Positions 10,201 to 19,045 of a DNA stretch of 64,000 nucleotides are shown piece by piece. The notes under the pieces were generated by a model. The model ran no database searches and was not told where the DNA came from. It was given only the letters and a program-made list of their open reading frames with translations. Source of the stretch: Methanosarcina acetivorans C2A (lineage in GTDB: Archaea > Halobacteriota > Methanosarcinia > Methanosarcinales > Methanosarcinaceae); the NCBI RefSeq assembly GCF_000007345.1, contig NC_003552.1, positions 992,001 to 1,056,000 of the forward strand, in the 5' to 3' direction. Position numbers and translations under genes: made by a program. Each line of letters starts with the position of its first letter. Positions within the stretch are counted from its first letter, which is position 1.

Positions 10201-13200
10201 GCGATATCGAATATCTCTTGCTTCTGGATTTCGTATGTGCTGTCGCCATCTGCATCTATGCCTATATCCACATTGCCACGGTAATTGTTTTGCATGTGGC
10301 CATCATAGACGTCAACGTAGAGCCTGGCCCACTTGATGTCGGTATAAGAAGGCAGAGTAAACGTTTTTTGAGCAGATGTCTCCATAGCGTAATATGAGTC
10401 GTACCAGAGTTCTCCTGAAACGGTTCCGCTCCGGACGGTTGTCAGCGGGATACCACCATTGTAACTTGGAGAGGTAAGCGGGGCACTGACAGTTATGGGC
10501 AAGGTTGCTGAATTACTGCCTCCAGGCCCGGTTGCAGTGAGATTGACGTTGTAACTACCCTCGGTCACGTAAGTGTGAATCGGGTTCTGTTCGGTAGAAG
10601 TGCTACCATTGCCAAAGTCCCAATTCCAGCTGCTCACACTTCCGGTCGAGGTGTCGGTAAAGTTCACCGTGAAAGGTACCTGGCCGGAGTCTGCATCGAT
10701 GGTAAAGTTGGCAACAGGCGCTGGAACATCAGAAGTCACGCTGATGTAGTCAGTCTTTGTTGTGGTGTTGCTGCCGCCATAGTTTGATGCTGTGAGTTTT
10801 ACTGTATACGTACCTAAGGTTTCGTAGGTGTGAGATGGGTTTTGTTCGGTAGAACTCTTGCCGTCTCCAAAGTCCCAGGACCAGGAAGTTGGAATATTTG
10901 TCGATTCGTCCGTGAACTGGACTGAGAGAGGAGCTGTACCGCTGGTTACATCCGAACTGAATTCGGCAATAGGAGCGAGAACGATGGAACCGACAGTGAT
11001 ATATCCTGTTTTTACTTCAGAATCACTTCCGAGAGAGTTAGATACCGTAAGTGTCACATTACAGGTTCCTTCGACCGTGTAAATGTGAGTTGGGTTCTGT
11101 TCAGTGGAGTTTTCACCATCACCGAAGTTCCATGCCCAAGAAGTTGGAGTGCCTGTTGAGATGTCGGTGAATTTCACTGTTAGAGGGGCATGTCCACTTG
11201 TGGCGTTTGCCGAGAAGTTGGCTTCAGAAGCAGTTTCCTTGGTGACTTCAAGAATAGCTGAGGCCAGGTTCATGTATCCGTCACAACTAACACCAAGCTC
11301 GTTGGTACCGTTTTGTAGAGTGTCAGTTACATCATACCATTTGTACGCTGGGTCTCCACTGCCGCTTCCTTTGATTGGGACGCTCTGCTTATTAAAAAGA
11401 ATAGTGCTCTGGCTGTTATCTGCACCTGACGGCAGGACCGTTGTCATTTTAGCGGAAACAAGGTTTTCGGTAGTGACGTTATTGAACATAGCATAGGCGA
11501 CGTAGGGATCAGTACTTATGCCGTCAGCGTTGTAGAGGCTGTCGCAGCCTTCATCAAGCCAGATCATCCGATACGGTTCGCTCGCATCCTCATAAATCAC
11601 TACCAGTACCGCACCATAAAGTCCACCAATACCTACTCCCGGGTTGGATGCGTTTATTATTGCTGTGTTGCTGTTTTTGTTGAAGTAGGGGGTCACATCA
11701 AAAATCCCCTGTCCGTTGAAGTTATCTGTTCCGTCACCGTAGAAAGCTGTCTGGTTAACAGTGTTGCCATTGAACCGCAAGATGAAATCGGGATTGCCGG
11801 GATTATTCCAGGTATATGACTGGTAGAGTCTGGCTTCTTTTACTGTTACATCCGCAGGAATGGGCAGATCTGTATTTGTCCAGTGTACGGTCGTAGAATA
11901 CCAGCCACCACCTGACTTATAACCGGAATCACCCTGGGAGTATTTTACTGCAATATTTCCTTCTTGGTAGGCTCCTGTTTCCAGGTCATTTCCTGTGTAA
12001 AATCTCCCGCCGGTGTAGTAATTGCCTGAGGAAACTACGGTTGCTGTCGTTGTATATTCATTGTTCGTTTCATTAGTTTCAGCAACCGTGTTCTCCGGGT
12101 CTGCCTTAACAGTGATGTTTACAACGTCGCCTAAATGCCGCTTTATATCAACAACACTAACCGTGGTGCTGCTTCCTCCAGCCAATCCCGCTGCTTCGGC
12201 AGTCATGTTTATCCCATCGATAAGGAAATTGACCGAAAAAGCAGGAGAATTTTCGGTACCTATATTGGTGACCGTTGCAGTGACTGTGTTATTGTTGCTC
12301 GGGTAAAGCGTCGGATTCGTAGAAACCGTGAGATCCACATTGGAAATTACATTGATATAATCTCTCTTGACTTCAGAGTCACTTCCACTTGGCCCGGTAA
12401 CAGTAAGATTCACAGTGTAAATGCCGTTAGTCTCAAATGTGTATACAGGATTCTGAAAAGTACTGTCAGTGATCCCGTCGTTGTTGAAGTCCCATGCAAC
12501 AGAATTGACACTCCCGGTCGATATGTCCGAAAAGTGCACAGTCAGCGGGGCTATACCGGTGGTCACGTCGGATGTGAAATCAGCAACTGGAGGAAGAACA
12601 GACCCGCTGACTGAGATGTAATCCGCTTTAACTTCAGAATCGCTGCCCTGGGAATTAGTTACGGTAAGATTGACAGTATAGTTTCCAGGTATAGTATACG
12701 TGTATCTGGGATTCTGTTCGATGCTGTCGATTGAACCGTCATTATTGAAGTCCCAGGCCCAGGAGATTGGAATACCACTTGTGGACTGGTCTGTGAATTG
12801 AACTATTAGAGGATTGTCACCTGAGGTTACATTAGCCGAAAAAGCAGCTACTGGGAGCTTAAGATCTAACTTTGAAACAAAAACATCGTAACTTCCAGAA
12901 CTTGCATTCTGGTAGGCATTGCTGTTTACCGGAAAATCCGTAGAGGCCGTGTATCCTACAATATAAATGTTTCCCTGACTATCAGCTGCAATACCAGAAC
13001 CGTAGTCGTTTCCGCTCCCTCCAAGATAAGTTGAATAGACCAGACCGGTTCCATCAGGGTTCAGCTCGGTCACGACAGGGTCATCACCACCTTGTTTAGC
13101 TGTCTGGTATGCTTCACTTGTTACAGGATATTCATAATAACTTTGAGCGGTTCCGGCGATGTAAGCGTTTCCTTCACTGTCAACGAGAATATTTCGATAG

Positions 13201-14981
13201 TAATATCCATTGGAGCCACCTGAAGCCCCCCATACAGCTCCTCCCAGGTAAGTGCTGTATTCCAAAATGGTTCCTTCAGGATTGAGCTTCGACACATAAA
13301 TATCAAAAAAGCCGGTTTTGCCTGTTTTGTAGGCACCTTGGCTGATTGGGAAATTAGTAGATTTGGCAGTGCCTGTTATATAGGCATTTCCTGCGTTGTC
13401 CAGTGCGATGCCATATCCATTGTCAGTATCGCTTCCTCCAAGGTAGGTACTATAAACAAGACCCGTACCATCTGAATTTAGTTTGGTCACAAAGGCATCA
13501 AAACTGCCAGAACTTTCTCCAGGGGAGGTCTGGAATGATCCACTAGTTACGGGAAAATTAGTAGACAATGTGGACCCTGTGACATAAGCATCTCCATTAT
13601 TATCCACTGCGATACCATATCCATAATCATAGAGACTTCCTCCAAGAAGCGTACTATAGACAAGACCTGTTCCATCAGTATTCAGCTTGGTTACAAATGT
13701 ATCCATTCCACTGTTACTTGTCTGGTAGGCGCTGGTAGTTGTAGGAAAATTTGCAGAATTTGTGTATCCGGTGATGTAAGCATTATTTGCACTGTCTATT
13801 GCAATACCGAATCCGTAGTCATAACTGCTGCCTCCGCCGAGGTAAGTGCTATAAACAAGGTCTGTTCCATCAGTGTTCAGCTTGGTAACGAAGACATCGT
13901 AAGTCCCCCCTCCATGGGCTGTCTGGTAGGCTCCGGTTGTGATTGGAAAATCCTGAGAGCTTGTGTATCCGGTGATGTAAGCATTATTTGCACTATCAGC
14001 TGCGATACTATATCCAAAATCATTAGAACTTCCTCCGATATAAGTGCTATAGACCTGATTTCCACTGGAATCGAATTTCGTCACGAAAACGTCATTACCG
14101 CCACTGCTGGATGTGTTATAAGCACCTACAGTATATGGAAAGTCAGTTGAGGTTGTGGTTCCGGTGATATATATATTGTCAGAGTTGTCCACTGCAATAC
14201 TGTATCCCCTGTCATCGGCGCTTCCTCCCACGTAGGTACTAAAGTTGAGGAATGGATCAATCAGAAGAGTCCGGCTCTGGTCATATTCACCTACTGAAAA
14301 ACCGTAAGTACCGTAATCCAGCACACGGTATGAAACCTTAACGCTCTCTCCGTCTTGGAACGCTTTCGGCGCAGCCATGGTCACATCTCCGTCACCAGTG
14401 GTAACGACAAGGCTCCCATCATCAGCAACGTGGATACTATCAGCACCAAGCACCTTAACCCGTATGTTATTCGGGTTAGCGCCGGGCGCAACGGAGAAAA
14501 GCTTCTCCACATTATTCCCGTGGGCCTTTGCACTCACGGTAATGCCGGGATACAGCTCACCGAGCGAGACAAGGTTGTAAGTCGGAAGCCCAGTCTGCCA
14601 TTTGCTGGAGTCGTTCCCTAAGAAATAAGAGACTTTTGTCTCTGCCGGGTCTTCTCCCTCCGGGATCAAAGAGATTACAGTACCTTCAACGGTGACGAAC
14701 TGCTCTTTCAAAGCGACACCAGAGGTCACATTATCCTTTGTAACTGCAACCGAATGGGTCAGGTCAGTATCGGTTATATAAGCCGTTCCGTAGAATGTGT
14801 CGGCATAAAACTTCACAGCTTCTGGATGTTGGCCCTGGTTCTGAATGAACGGAATATGTACGTTCATCAACTGGGCGTCAGAAGCTTGAGAGTCCGTATT
14901 GTTCCCTGCTAATACGGGGGCTGCAAGCGAAGTCATGCACATCAGTGCAGCTATACAGAGAATTAGAAATATTCGTTTCAT
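7281..14981 (-). CDS. giant secreted surface protein (SBBP propeller, PKD, CARDB, DUF3344, Big_2, cohesin-like, dockerin-like)
   Basis: 2566 residues with ATG at 14981 and a signal peptide (MKRIFLILCIAALMCMTSLA). Approximate modules: N-terminal domain often found before SBBP repeats (35-245); seven or more SBBP repeats of the type STYLGGSGNDYG...GNAYITGYT (247-703); two PKDs (704-877); a CARDB-like domain (877-987); a DUF3344-type domain (987-1247); three PKDs; a second DUF3344-type domain (1500-1777); a PKD; a galactose-binding-like region (1870-2015); a bacterial Ig-like Big_2 domain (2015-2093); three PKDs; a cohesin-like domain (2357-2497); and a dockerin/EF-hand-like tail with DLDGDGLYEDLTGNGEF and DFNGNGRIDFDD. 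The two calcium-loop halves of the tail are clear. It acts outside the cell, probably in adhesion or envelope assembly. It has no transmembrane anchor at the C-terminus. Confidence 0.92.
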   Translation of the reverse strand: MKRIFLILCIAALMCMTSLAAPVLAGNNTDSQASDAQLMNVHIPFIQNQGQHPEAVKFYADTFYGTAYITDTDLTHSVAVTKDNVTSGVALKEQFVTVEGTVISLIPEGEDPAETKVSYFLGNDSSKWQTGLPTYNLVSLGELYPGITVSAKAHGNNVEKLFSVAPGANPNNIRVKVLGADSIHVADDGSLVVTTGDGDVTMAAPKAFQDGESVKVSYRVLDYGTYGFSVGEYDQSRTLLIDPFLNFSTYVGGSADDRGYSIAVDNSDNIYITGTTTSTDFPYTVGAYNTSSSGGNDVFVTKFDSSGNQVYSTYIGGSSNDFGYSIAADSANNAYITGYTSSQDFPITTGAYQTAHGGGTYDVFVTKLNTDGTDLVYSTYLGGGSSYDYGFGIAIDSANNAYITGYTNSANFPTTTSAYQTSNSGMDTFVTKLNTDGTGLVYSTLLGGSLYDYGYGIAVDNNGDAYVTGSTLSTNFPVTSGSFQTSPGESSGSFDAFVTKLNSDGTGLVYSTYLGGSDTDNGYGIALDNAGNAYITGTAKSTNFPISQGAYKTGKTGFFDIYVSKLNPEGTILEYSTYLGGAVWGASGGSNGYYYRNILVDSEGNAYIAGTAQSYYEYPVTSEAYQTAKQGGDDPVVTELNPDGTGLVYSTYLGGSGNDYGSGIAADSQGNIYIVGYTASTDFPVNSNAYQNASSGSYDVFVSKLDLKLPVAAFSANVTSGDNPLIVQFTDQSTSGIPISWAWDFNNDGSIDSIEQNPRYTYTIPGNYTVNLTVTNSQGSDSEVKADYISVSGSVLPPVADFTSDVTTGIAPLTVHFSDISTGSVNSVAWDFNNDGITDSTFQNPVYTFETNGIYTVNLTVTGPSGSDSEVKRDYINVISNVDLTVSTNPTLYPSNNNTVTATVTNIGTENSPAFSVNFLIDGINMTAEAAGLAGGSSTTVSVVDIKRHLGDVVNITVKADPENTVAETNETNNEYTTTATVVSSGNYYTGGRFYTGNDLETGAYQEGNIAVKYSQGDSGYKSGGGWYSTTVHWTNTDLPIPADVTVKEARLYQSYTWNNPGNPDFILRFNGNTVNQTAFYGDGTDNFNGQGIFDVTPYFNKNSNTAIINASNPGVGIGGLYGAVLVVIYEDASEPYRMIWLDEGCDSLYNADGISTDPYVAYAMFNNVTTENLVSAKMTTVLPSGADNSQSTILFNKQSVPIKGSGSGDPAYKWYDVTDTLQNGTNELGVSCDGYMNLASAILEVTKETASEANFSANATSGHAPLTVKFTDISTGTPTSWAWNFGDGENSTEQNPTHIYTVEGTCNVTLTVSNSLGSDSEVKTGYITVGSIVLAPIAEFSSDVTSGTAPLSVQFTDESTNIPTSWSWDFGDGKSSTEQNPSHTYETLGTYTVKLTASNYGGSNTTTKTDYISVTSDVPAPVANFTIDADSGQVPFTVNFTDTSTGSVSSWNWDFGNGSTSTEQNPIHTYVTEGSYNVNLTATGPGGSNSATLPITVSAPLTSPSYNGGIPLTTVRSGTVSGELWYDSYYAMETSAQKTFTLPSYTDIKWARLYVDVYDGHMQNNYRGNVDIGIDADGDSTYEIQKQEIFDIAYSFPGEGGTGPVWLSDHMNRVTSDYLMWYDLTDEINGQTVNVQATTTKIDSSFDGRVKAITLVVAYDDGDSDQVYYWVNQGHDTVNPLDDTYTGSTAFGTSALASGWNSASLSAIYLASVDGIYAFQGTTLNSGTPQGSYYGDNTWDVSSMLSAGQDSTFTYNKQEEKYYKIPLALMSVRNQSASPALPEAAFTADVTNGTAPLTVNFTDQSTESPTSWLWDFGDGSTSTEKNPAHTYTADGNYSVKLTVTNASGSDDELKTDYITVTGVGASLPWQDPCESLDSWTYTNCGLFDTPVYEGNYSIGCDPGQLSGYNIYTSAERTIYIPEGAKTLRFDALSLSTNYVYSNWVKVFLDDNEKLSLPVILNNKDWKHYEIDLTGIEPGEHTFKIGAYMEYWWGNAGFYIDNIWVIADEEVLSTVTVAPAEAEIEAGDNLTFSAQASTQYGERLTNTVFTWSSSDESVGTVDNDGIFTALSAGTVTVNATADGVTGSATVSVASSVPPAPVAAFSANITSGEAPLTVQFTDESTGEGITSWAWDFENDGVVDSTEQNPSYIYNAAGNYTVNLTVTNDAGSDDEIKTDYITVVMPPVPEADFSTNTTSGSAPLTVEFSDASTNSPTSWAWDFGDNETSSEQNPEHTYSAAGDYTVNLTVTNAGGSDSEVKIGYITVSESSTPEPEPVAAFTADVTSGSAPLTVNFMDQSTGTPTSWFWDFGDGANSTDQNPVHTYSAAGNYTVNLTVENAAGSDFELKSDYIKVSEASGSTVTLYFDPESSSVSENESIEINIVASNFPAGLSGYNLTIAIDDPAVAEIVDIEYPSWALITENSTLPGTSIYMKTVDLEDSVKEGAADVVLATLTVSGKEKGSANLSIGVKRLEEDSGDSIEPALLAGTIEVTLLSPLPDQEYTPRDLDGDGLYEDLTGNGEFSFVDIVAYFHNMDWIEENMPVEYFDFNGNGRIDFDDVVDMFAMI

Positions 14982-14991
14982 TTTTCACTCA

Positions 14992-15618
14992 CTCCACATT
15001 TCTAAAATTTTCACCCTCAAATCCTGTGAATGTGGTCTTTTTCAGCAGGATCTGAGGGAGGTTGTTCGGGATTGAATCACAATTATTTTGTAGTTCTTTT
15101 AATCTGGGGGAAAACCCCCCATAAATAAAAATATTTAAGATGTATTTCCAAAACATGGACTGTGTTATGTGGTGTTTTTCAGATCAGCCCAAATTATTGA
15201 ATTTTAATTACTCTGTAAAATTTAGTTATCACTTTTGAAGTCAAGAACGAAACTTTTCAAGTATTGCTGCCTCCTCTCATCCTTCCAACATTTAATTCAA
15301 TATTATGGAGTTGATCCTAGTTTGGATTCTGAATCTTCTGGAGAGGATCAGTTTTCAGAACCTGGTTATTTAGTGTGAAAAAAGGTTACTATGTATATAA
15401 ATTAATCTAAAAAATAAGAATAGTATCATTTTATATATGTGATAAGTAATAAAAACAAATCTATTTGTAACACTCATATTGCTAATTAGAACATACGTGG
15501 TTGAACTGAAAACCAACTGCGTTAAACTTTCAAATGCCTAAAAATATATTTTTCAGCAATGCCTATTGCTTTTGATTTCGGACCTCAAGTGCGTAAGTCC
15601 GAAATAGAACAAAGATCA
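14992..15618. repeat. upstream region B, homologous to the region at 6285-7120
   Basis: Non-coding sequence upstream of the second surface-protein gene (start 14981), collinear with upstream region A but lacking the 190-bp insert. Conservation runs over about 600 bp of non-coding DNA, far beyond a core promoter. A shared promoter/leader or a recent segmental duplication would each explain it. 15619-15701 shows no gene. Confidence 0.8.
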
Positions 15619-15701
15619 AAAAAGAGTATGAGGAGAGGGAAACAAATCCTTACCATATGACTACTGTATTCGTTTTGTTTGCATCTTTCAGATTTTTAAT
15701 T

Positions 15702-16478
15702 TTATGTCTGGTCCGCGTAGCGCCACCATGCGAGTGTACCGAAAAACCCTATACTGCCCGTAATAAAAACAATTATCCAGCTTGTGGCGCTCAACTGTTC
15801 CTCCATTCCTTCTGTGGCATACAGCATTGCTATAGCCCATGGATAATATTGCCCATAACCAAGGGTCAACGCGAAATTGACTATCACCATGGCAAAAATT
15901 ATAAAACCAATAGCTGCCAGATACCCGCGGGTATAGCTTGCGATCAGCGCCACAGTCGTATCTAAAAATACTGCGAGAAAAGCAACTTCAAAAAGGACGA
16001 TAAATCTGTCAAAAGCATGTCCAAAGGACCAGCCCGAAAGCTGTATCACGTTTCCGACCGTGATGGCTAGCGCGAAAGCGAATAAATATAAAACAACGCA
16101 CCATATCAAAATCACGATGAATTTTGAAATAACTATGGACGTCCTTGATACAGGTAAAGCAAGCAGGTCTTTGGCAGTACGATCGGAATATTCCCTTCCA
16201 AAAACCCAGCTACTAACAAATCCGAATATGACCATTTCCATACCTGGCATGCTCTCGCTGAATATCGTAAAAAAAGATGGCCAATCAGCTGCTCCGAAGA
16301 GCTGGGCTTTCACACTGAGCAGGCCAAGGTCTTTTGCAAGGACCGGGTTTTTCAGTACAAACATCATTAGCCCCATCATCAGAATCATTATGGAGACAAC
16401 CGCAAATGTTGCCCATAAAGCGGTAGAACGCCTCATTTTCAGGAACTCTGCCCATATCGCACTTTCTATGCCTTTCAT
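15702..16478 (-). CDS. ABC-2 type transporter permease
   Basis: 258 residues, ATG at 16478, TAA stop. Six or so hydrophobic segments, starting with TALWATFAVVSIMILMMGLM and ending with WIIVFITGSIGFFGTLAWW, fit the ABC-2 permease fold. The conserved patch FGREYSDRTAKDLLALPVSR between the second and third segments is typical of the BcrB/NatB-like subfamily. The start overlaps the stop of the upstream ATPase gene by 4 nt (ATGA), so the two are translationally coupled. It is the membrane partner of that ATPase in an exporter of unknown substrate. Confidence 0.85.
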   Translation of the reverse strand: MKGIESAIWAEFLKMRRSTALWATFAVVSIMILMMGLMMFVLKNPVLAKDLGLLSVKAQLFGAADWPSFFTIFSESMPGMEMVIFGFVSSWVFGREYSDRTAKDLLALPVSRTSIVISKFIVILIWCVVLYLFAFALAITVGNVIQLSGWSFGHAFDRFIVLFEVAFLAVFLDTTVALIASYTRGYLAAIGFIIFAMVIVNFALTLGYGQYYPWAIAMLYATEGMEEQLSATSWIIVFITGSIGFFGTLAWWRYADQT

Positions 16479-17398
16479 TTTACGCTCACTTTCTCTCGTA
16501 TACTCCTCAGGAAATATGATTCAAGGTCTTCTTCTTCGACCATTAATAACACGGGCGGACATCCCGAGTAGACGAGAATTTCCGCTATTTTTTCAGGCTG
16601 ACCTATGACCCTTTCATCCGTTATAATCAGATTTCTATCCGGGGATAAAACAGCGTCATAACCTCCGGCGAAAAGTATTGTTTTTGCTTTTTCATTATCT
16701 ACGGTATTAACGACAAGCTTTTTTAATCGCAACTGTTCCAGTCTGTCTGCATTAATTTCCTGTATAAGCACGCCTTCGTGAATTATTCCTATTCTTGACG
16801 CTATCTTTGAAACTTCGCTTAAAATATGGCTGGAAATAAAAACCGTGACTCCTTTATTTAAAGCAAGGTCAAGGAGTAATTCTCTTATTTCCACAATACC
16901 AGCCGGGTCCAGGCCGTTTGAAGGCTCGTCAAGAATTAGAATCTCAGGGCTGTGAATCAGTGCTTTAGCAATCCCTAACCTCTGCCTGTTTCCCTGGGAG
17001 AGTTTTCCAGCCTTTCTGTCCGCGTATTTATTCAACTGCAATTTTCCCATTACCGCACTTATGGCATTCGTATCATCTATGCCTCTTAACCTGCGGATAA
17101 TCTCAAGTTTTTCCTTTACAGTCAGATCAGGATAGGAGTAAGGCAATTCGACTAAATACCCGACATTTTTCCATAATTCAGTTTCCCCTGCATTTACCAG
17201 TTTGCCGTTCAGGTAGGCTGCTCCTGATGTGGGCTTTATCATCCCGAGCAGCATGCGGATCGTCGTTGTTTTCCCAGCCCCGCTCAAACCGAGGAAACCG
17301 TATATTTCGCCTTTTCCCACACACAGAGAAATAGAATTTACAGCGTGTAAATCGCCAAAATCCTTTGATAATCTATCTGTTTTAATTACCTCATTCAT
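16475..17398 (-). CDS. ABC transporter ATP-binding protein (BcrA/NatA-like)
   Basis: 307 residues from the ATG at 17398, which has GAGG eight bases upstream. A longer frame from a TTG at 17419 would place that ribosome site inside the gene and is less likely. Walker A GLSGAGKTTT, Q-loop region, signature LSQGNRQR, Walker B ILILDEPSNGLDP and H-loop SSHILSEVS are all present. The domain is followed by about 90 C-terminal residues typical of this subfamily. It energises the permease encoded immediately downstream. The substrate is unknown; bacitracin-type and antimicrobial-peptide exporters are the usual relatives. Confidence 0.9.
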   Translation of the reverse strand: MNEVIKTDRLSKDFGDLHAVNSISLCVGKGEIYGFLGLSGAGKTTTIRMLLGMIKPTSGAAYLNGKLVNAGETELWKNVGYLVELPYSYPDLTVKEKLEIIRRLRGIDDTNAISAVMGKLQLNKYADRKAGKLSQGNRQRLGIAKALIHSPEILILDEPSNGLDPAGIVEIRELLLDLALNKGVTVFISSHILSEVSKIASRIGIIHEGVLIQEINADRLEQLRLKKLVVNTVDNEKAKTILFAGGYDAVLSPDRNLIITDERVIGQPEKIAEILVYSGCPPVLLMVEEEDLESYFLRSIREKVSVK

Positions 17399-17544
17399 CC
17401 ACTTTTCCTCGGTCTGCAAAGCCTTTTTGCTATTATTCCAATTAAGAAAAATACCGTTGTCTGACTATAAACTTGCTCCCCGCCCTCTTCAACAAGCTTC
17501 TCTTTTATCGTTTTTTACCGTTATTTTTCCGCGCTATTCTTTTT

Positions 17545-17600
17545 ACATTTTTCCGAAGACCACTATCCTGCGTTGAGAACGACAAGAAAAAATTAAAGCA
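17545..17600. repeat. short copy of an interspersed repeat (left part only)
   Basis: The sequence CGAAGACCACTATCCTGCGT followed by TGAGAACGACAAGAAA matches the left part of the longer repeats at 18825 and 31460 (GGGAAAGACCGCTCTCCTGC, then a GACAAGAAAGGTT block). Here it lies upstream of the acetyltransferase gene and is truncated. Confidence 0.5.
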
Positions 17601-17639
17601 GTGATACGGTTGCCAGGGTCAGAGGTATTTATTAATCGC

Positions 17640-18161
17640 ATGGTTGCAATAAGAAATATTATGGATAGTCAGAAGGACAAAGACGTTACGATACGCACGC
17701 AAAAACCTGGTGATGCCGGGTATATAGCTTATAGGCATTGTGTCCTTTACGAAAAAGAATATGGACTTGGCGGAACTTTTGAGCATTACGTGTTAGATAG
17801 CTTTGCAAAATATATTGAGCACCGGCCTGCGGGGGAAATCTGGGTGGCAGAGTGTAATGGCCAGATTGTTGGCTCTATAGGAATTGTCAGTACGGACAAA
17901 AGTACGGCACAGCTCAGGTGGTTTTTAATAGAGCCAGAATTTCGCGGAATAGGTTTGGGCAGACAGCTGATGATCAGAGCAGTCGACTACTGTAAGCAAA
18001 AAAAGTTCAGTCGGGTGTTCTTATGGACAATACAGAGTTTGAAGATTTCACATCATTTATACAGTAGCTTTGGATTTATTCCTGTAGAACAAGCCGTAAA
18101 TAATACATGGAAAAAAGGTGTGGTAGAAGAGCGATGGGAACTTTTATTAAAACCTGCGTAA
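17640..18161 (+). CDS. GNAT family N-acetyltransferase
   Basis: 173 residues if started at the ATG at 17640, with AGAGGT about 13 bases upstream. A GTG at 17601 and an ATG at 17661 are alternatives. The N-terminal block VTIRTQKPGDAGYIAYRHCV resembles the acetyltransferase half of MarR-GNAT fusion proteins, but no helix-turn-helix half is present. The acetyl-CoA pyrophosphate-binding loop is FRGIGLGRQL. The C-terminal part (SSFGFIPVEQ) completes the fold. It transfers acetyl from acetyl-CoA to an unknown amine. It stands alone on the plus strand and ends in TAA. Confidence 0.85.
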   Translation: MVAIRNIMDSQKDKDVTIRTQKPGDAGYIAYRHCVLYEKEYGLGGTFEHYVLDSFAKYIEHRPAGEIWVAECNGQIVGSIGIVSTDKSTAQLRWFLIEPEFRGIGLGRQLMIRAVDYCKQKKFSRVFLWTIQSLKISHHLYSSFGFIPVEQAVNNTWKKGVVEERWELLLKPA

Positions 18162-18824
18162 AATTGGACTGTCCTATCAACTCTTCTATGTGTTTCAAAT
18201 ACATTTTCTACATTTCATTTTATTTAACCGGCCAAGTAGCGCCTATTCCCATGTGTGATGTAACAAATGAGTGAACAATCAACTTCAATAAAACAGGTAA
18301 AATAATAACCATATTGTTAACCTGTACGAGTCGATTTTTATCTGGCTTTTGCCTTTTCCTTTCAAAAACTTTCAGAAAAACTATATTGTTTTTTGGATTG
18401 TGTGCTGTCTTTTAAGGTTTTAGTTTGAGCTAGTTTTCTGGACTGGATTGGGTTTAGGTTGGATTTATATACTGAAGTTAGACTGGCTTTTAAGGATTGG
18501 GGACAGTTTAAAGGTAGATTTTCGGACTTGCAAAGGCCTGGAATTCGAAGAAAATGAACTGGTTTGGGCTGGAGAAGGCTGGAAAAAAGGTAGTACCTGC
18601 TTGCAAGGGACCTGTCCGGATTGAAAAACGGGTCAGATTAGAGCTGCAGTAGCTATTTGCTAGCCTGCTATGACCAGTTTGAGCAGAAGATTATCGCCAA
18701 AACATCCACCATGGCTTTCTATTTTCCAGATTCTCCGGAAGTAGTTTAACGTTAGGTCTGCCATTCTCCTGGATCAAGCCTGGATCAAGGTTTGAATATT
18801 TGGCTTATTTGTTCTTTATTTCTT
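18162..18824. other. intergenic region, no feature recognised
   Basis: About 660 bp with no open frame of interest, no RNA gene and no clear hairpin. The stretch is T-rich at first, then purine-rich around 18480-18620. It separates the acetyltransferase from the repeat at 18825. Confidence 0.6.
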
Positions 18825-19045
18825 CTTCTTTGTGGGAAAGGTCGCTTTCCTTCGTTGAGCTTGACAGGAAAGGTTTCGCATAACGAATAAGGGTATGGGG
18901 CTAGAACTATCAGTTAATCCTCTTGAGTTCAGCTCATTGATAAAATCCATCAAGTAGTCCTCTTGAGCGAAGCGTAGAGTAGCGAAAAGGACCGCGTACT
19001 CCCGAGGCGCAATTCGGGTGGCGCAATTCGGGTGGCGCAATTATG
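18825..19045. repeat. interspersed repeat copy at the 3' end of the methyltransferase gene
   Basis: The left part (GGGAAAGGTCGCTTTCCTTC, then a GACAGGAAAGGTT block) and the right part (TCCTCTTGAGCGAAGCG ... AAAAGGACCGCGTACTCCCG, then repeated GGCGCAATTCGGGT) match copies at 31460-31680 and, inverted, at 37469-37630. The right part holds palindromic units of the CCCGA...TCGGG type that can form hairpins. The copy overlaps the last codons and the stop of the methyltransferase gene, so the final residues of that protein (about CASP) come from the repeat. Confidence 0.7.

Noticed and set aside
18816-19040. Small minus-strand frame of 74 residues
   Set aside because: It coincides with the interspersed repeat and overlaps the end of the methyltransferase gene.
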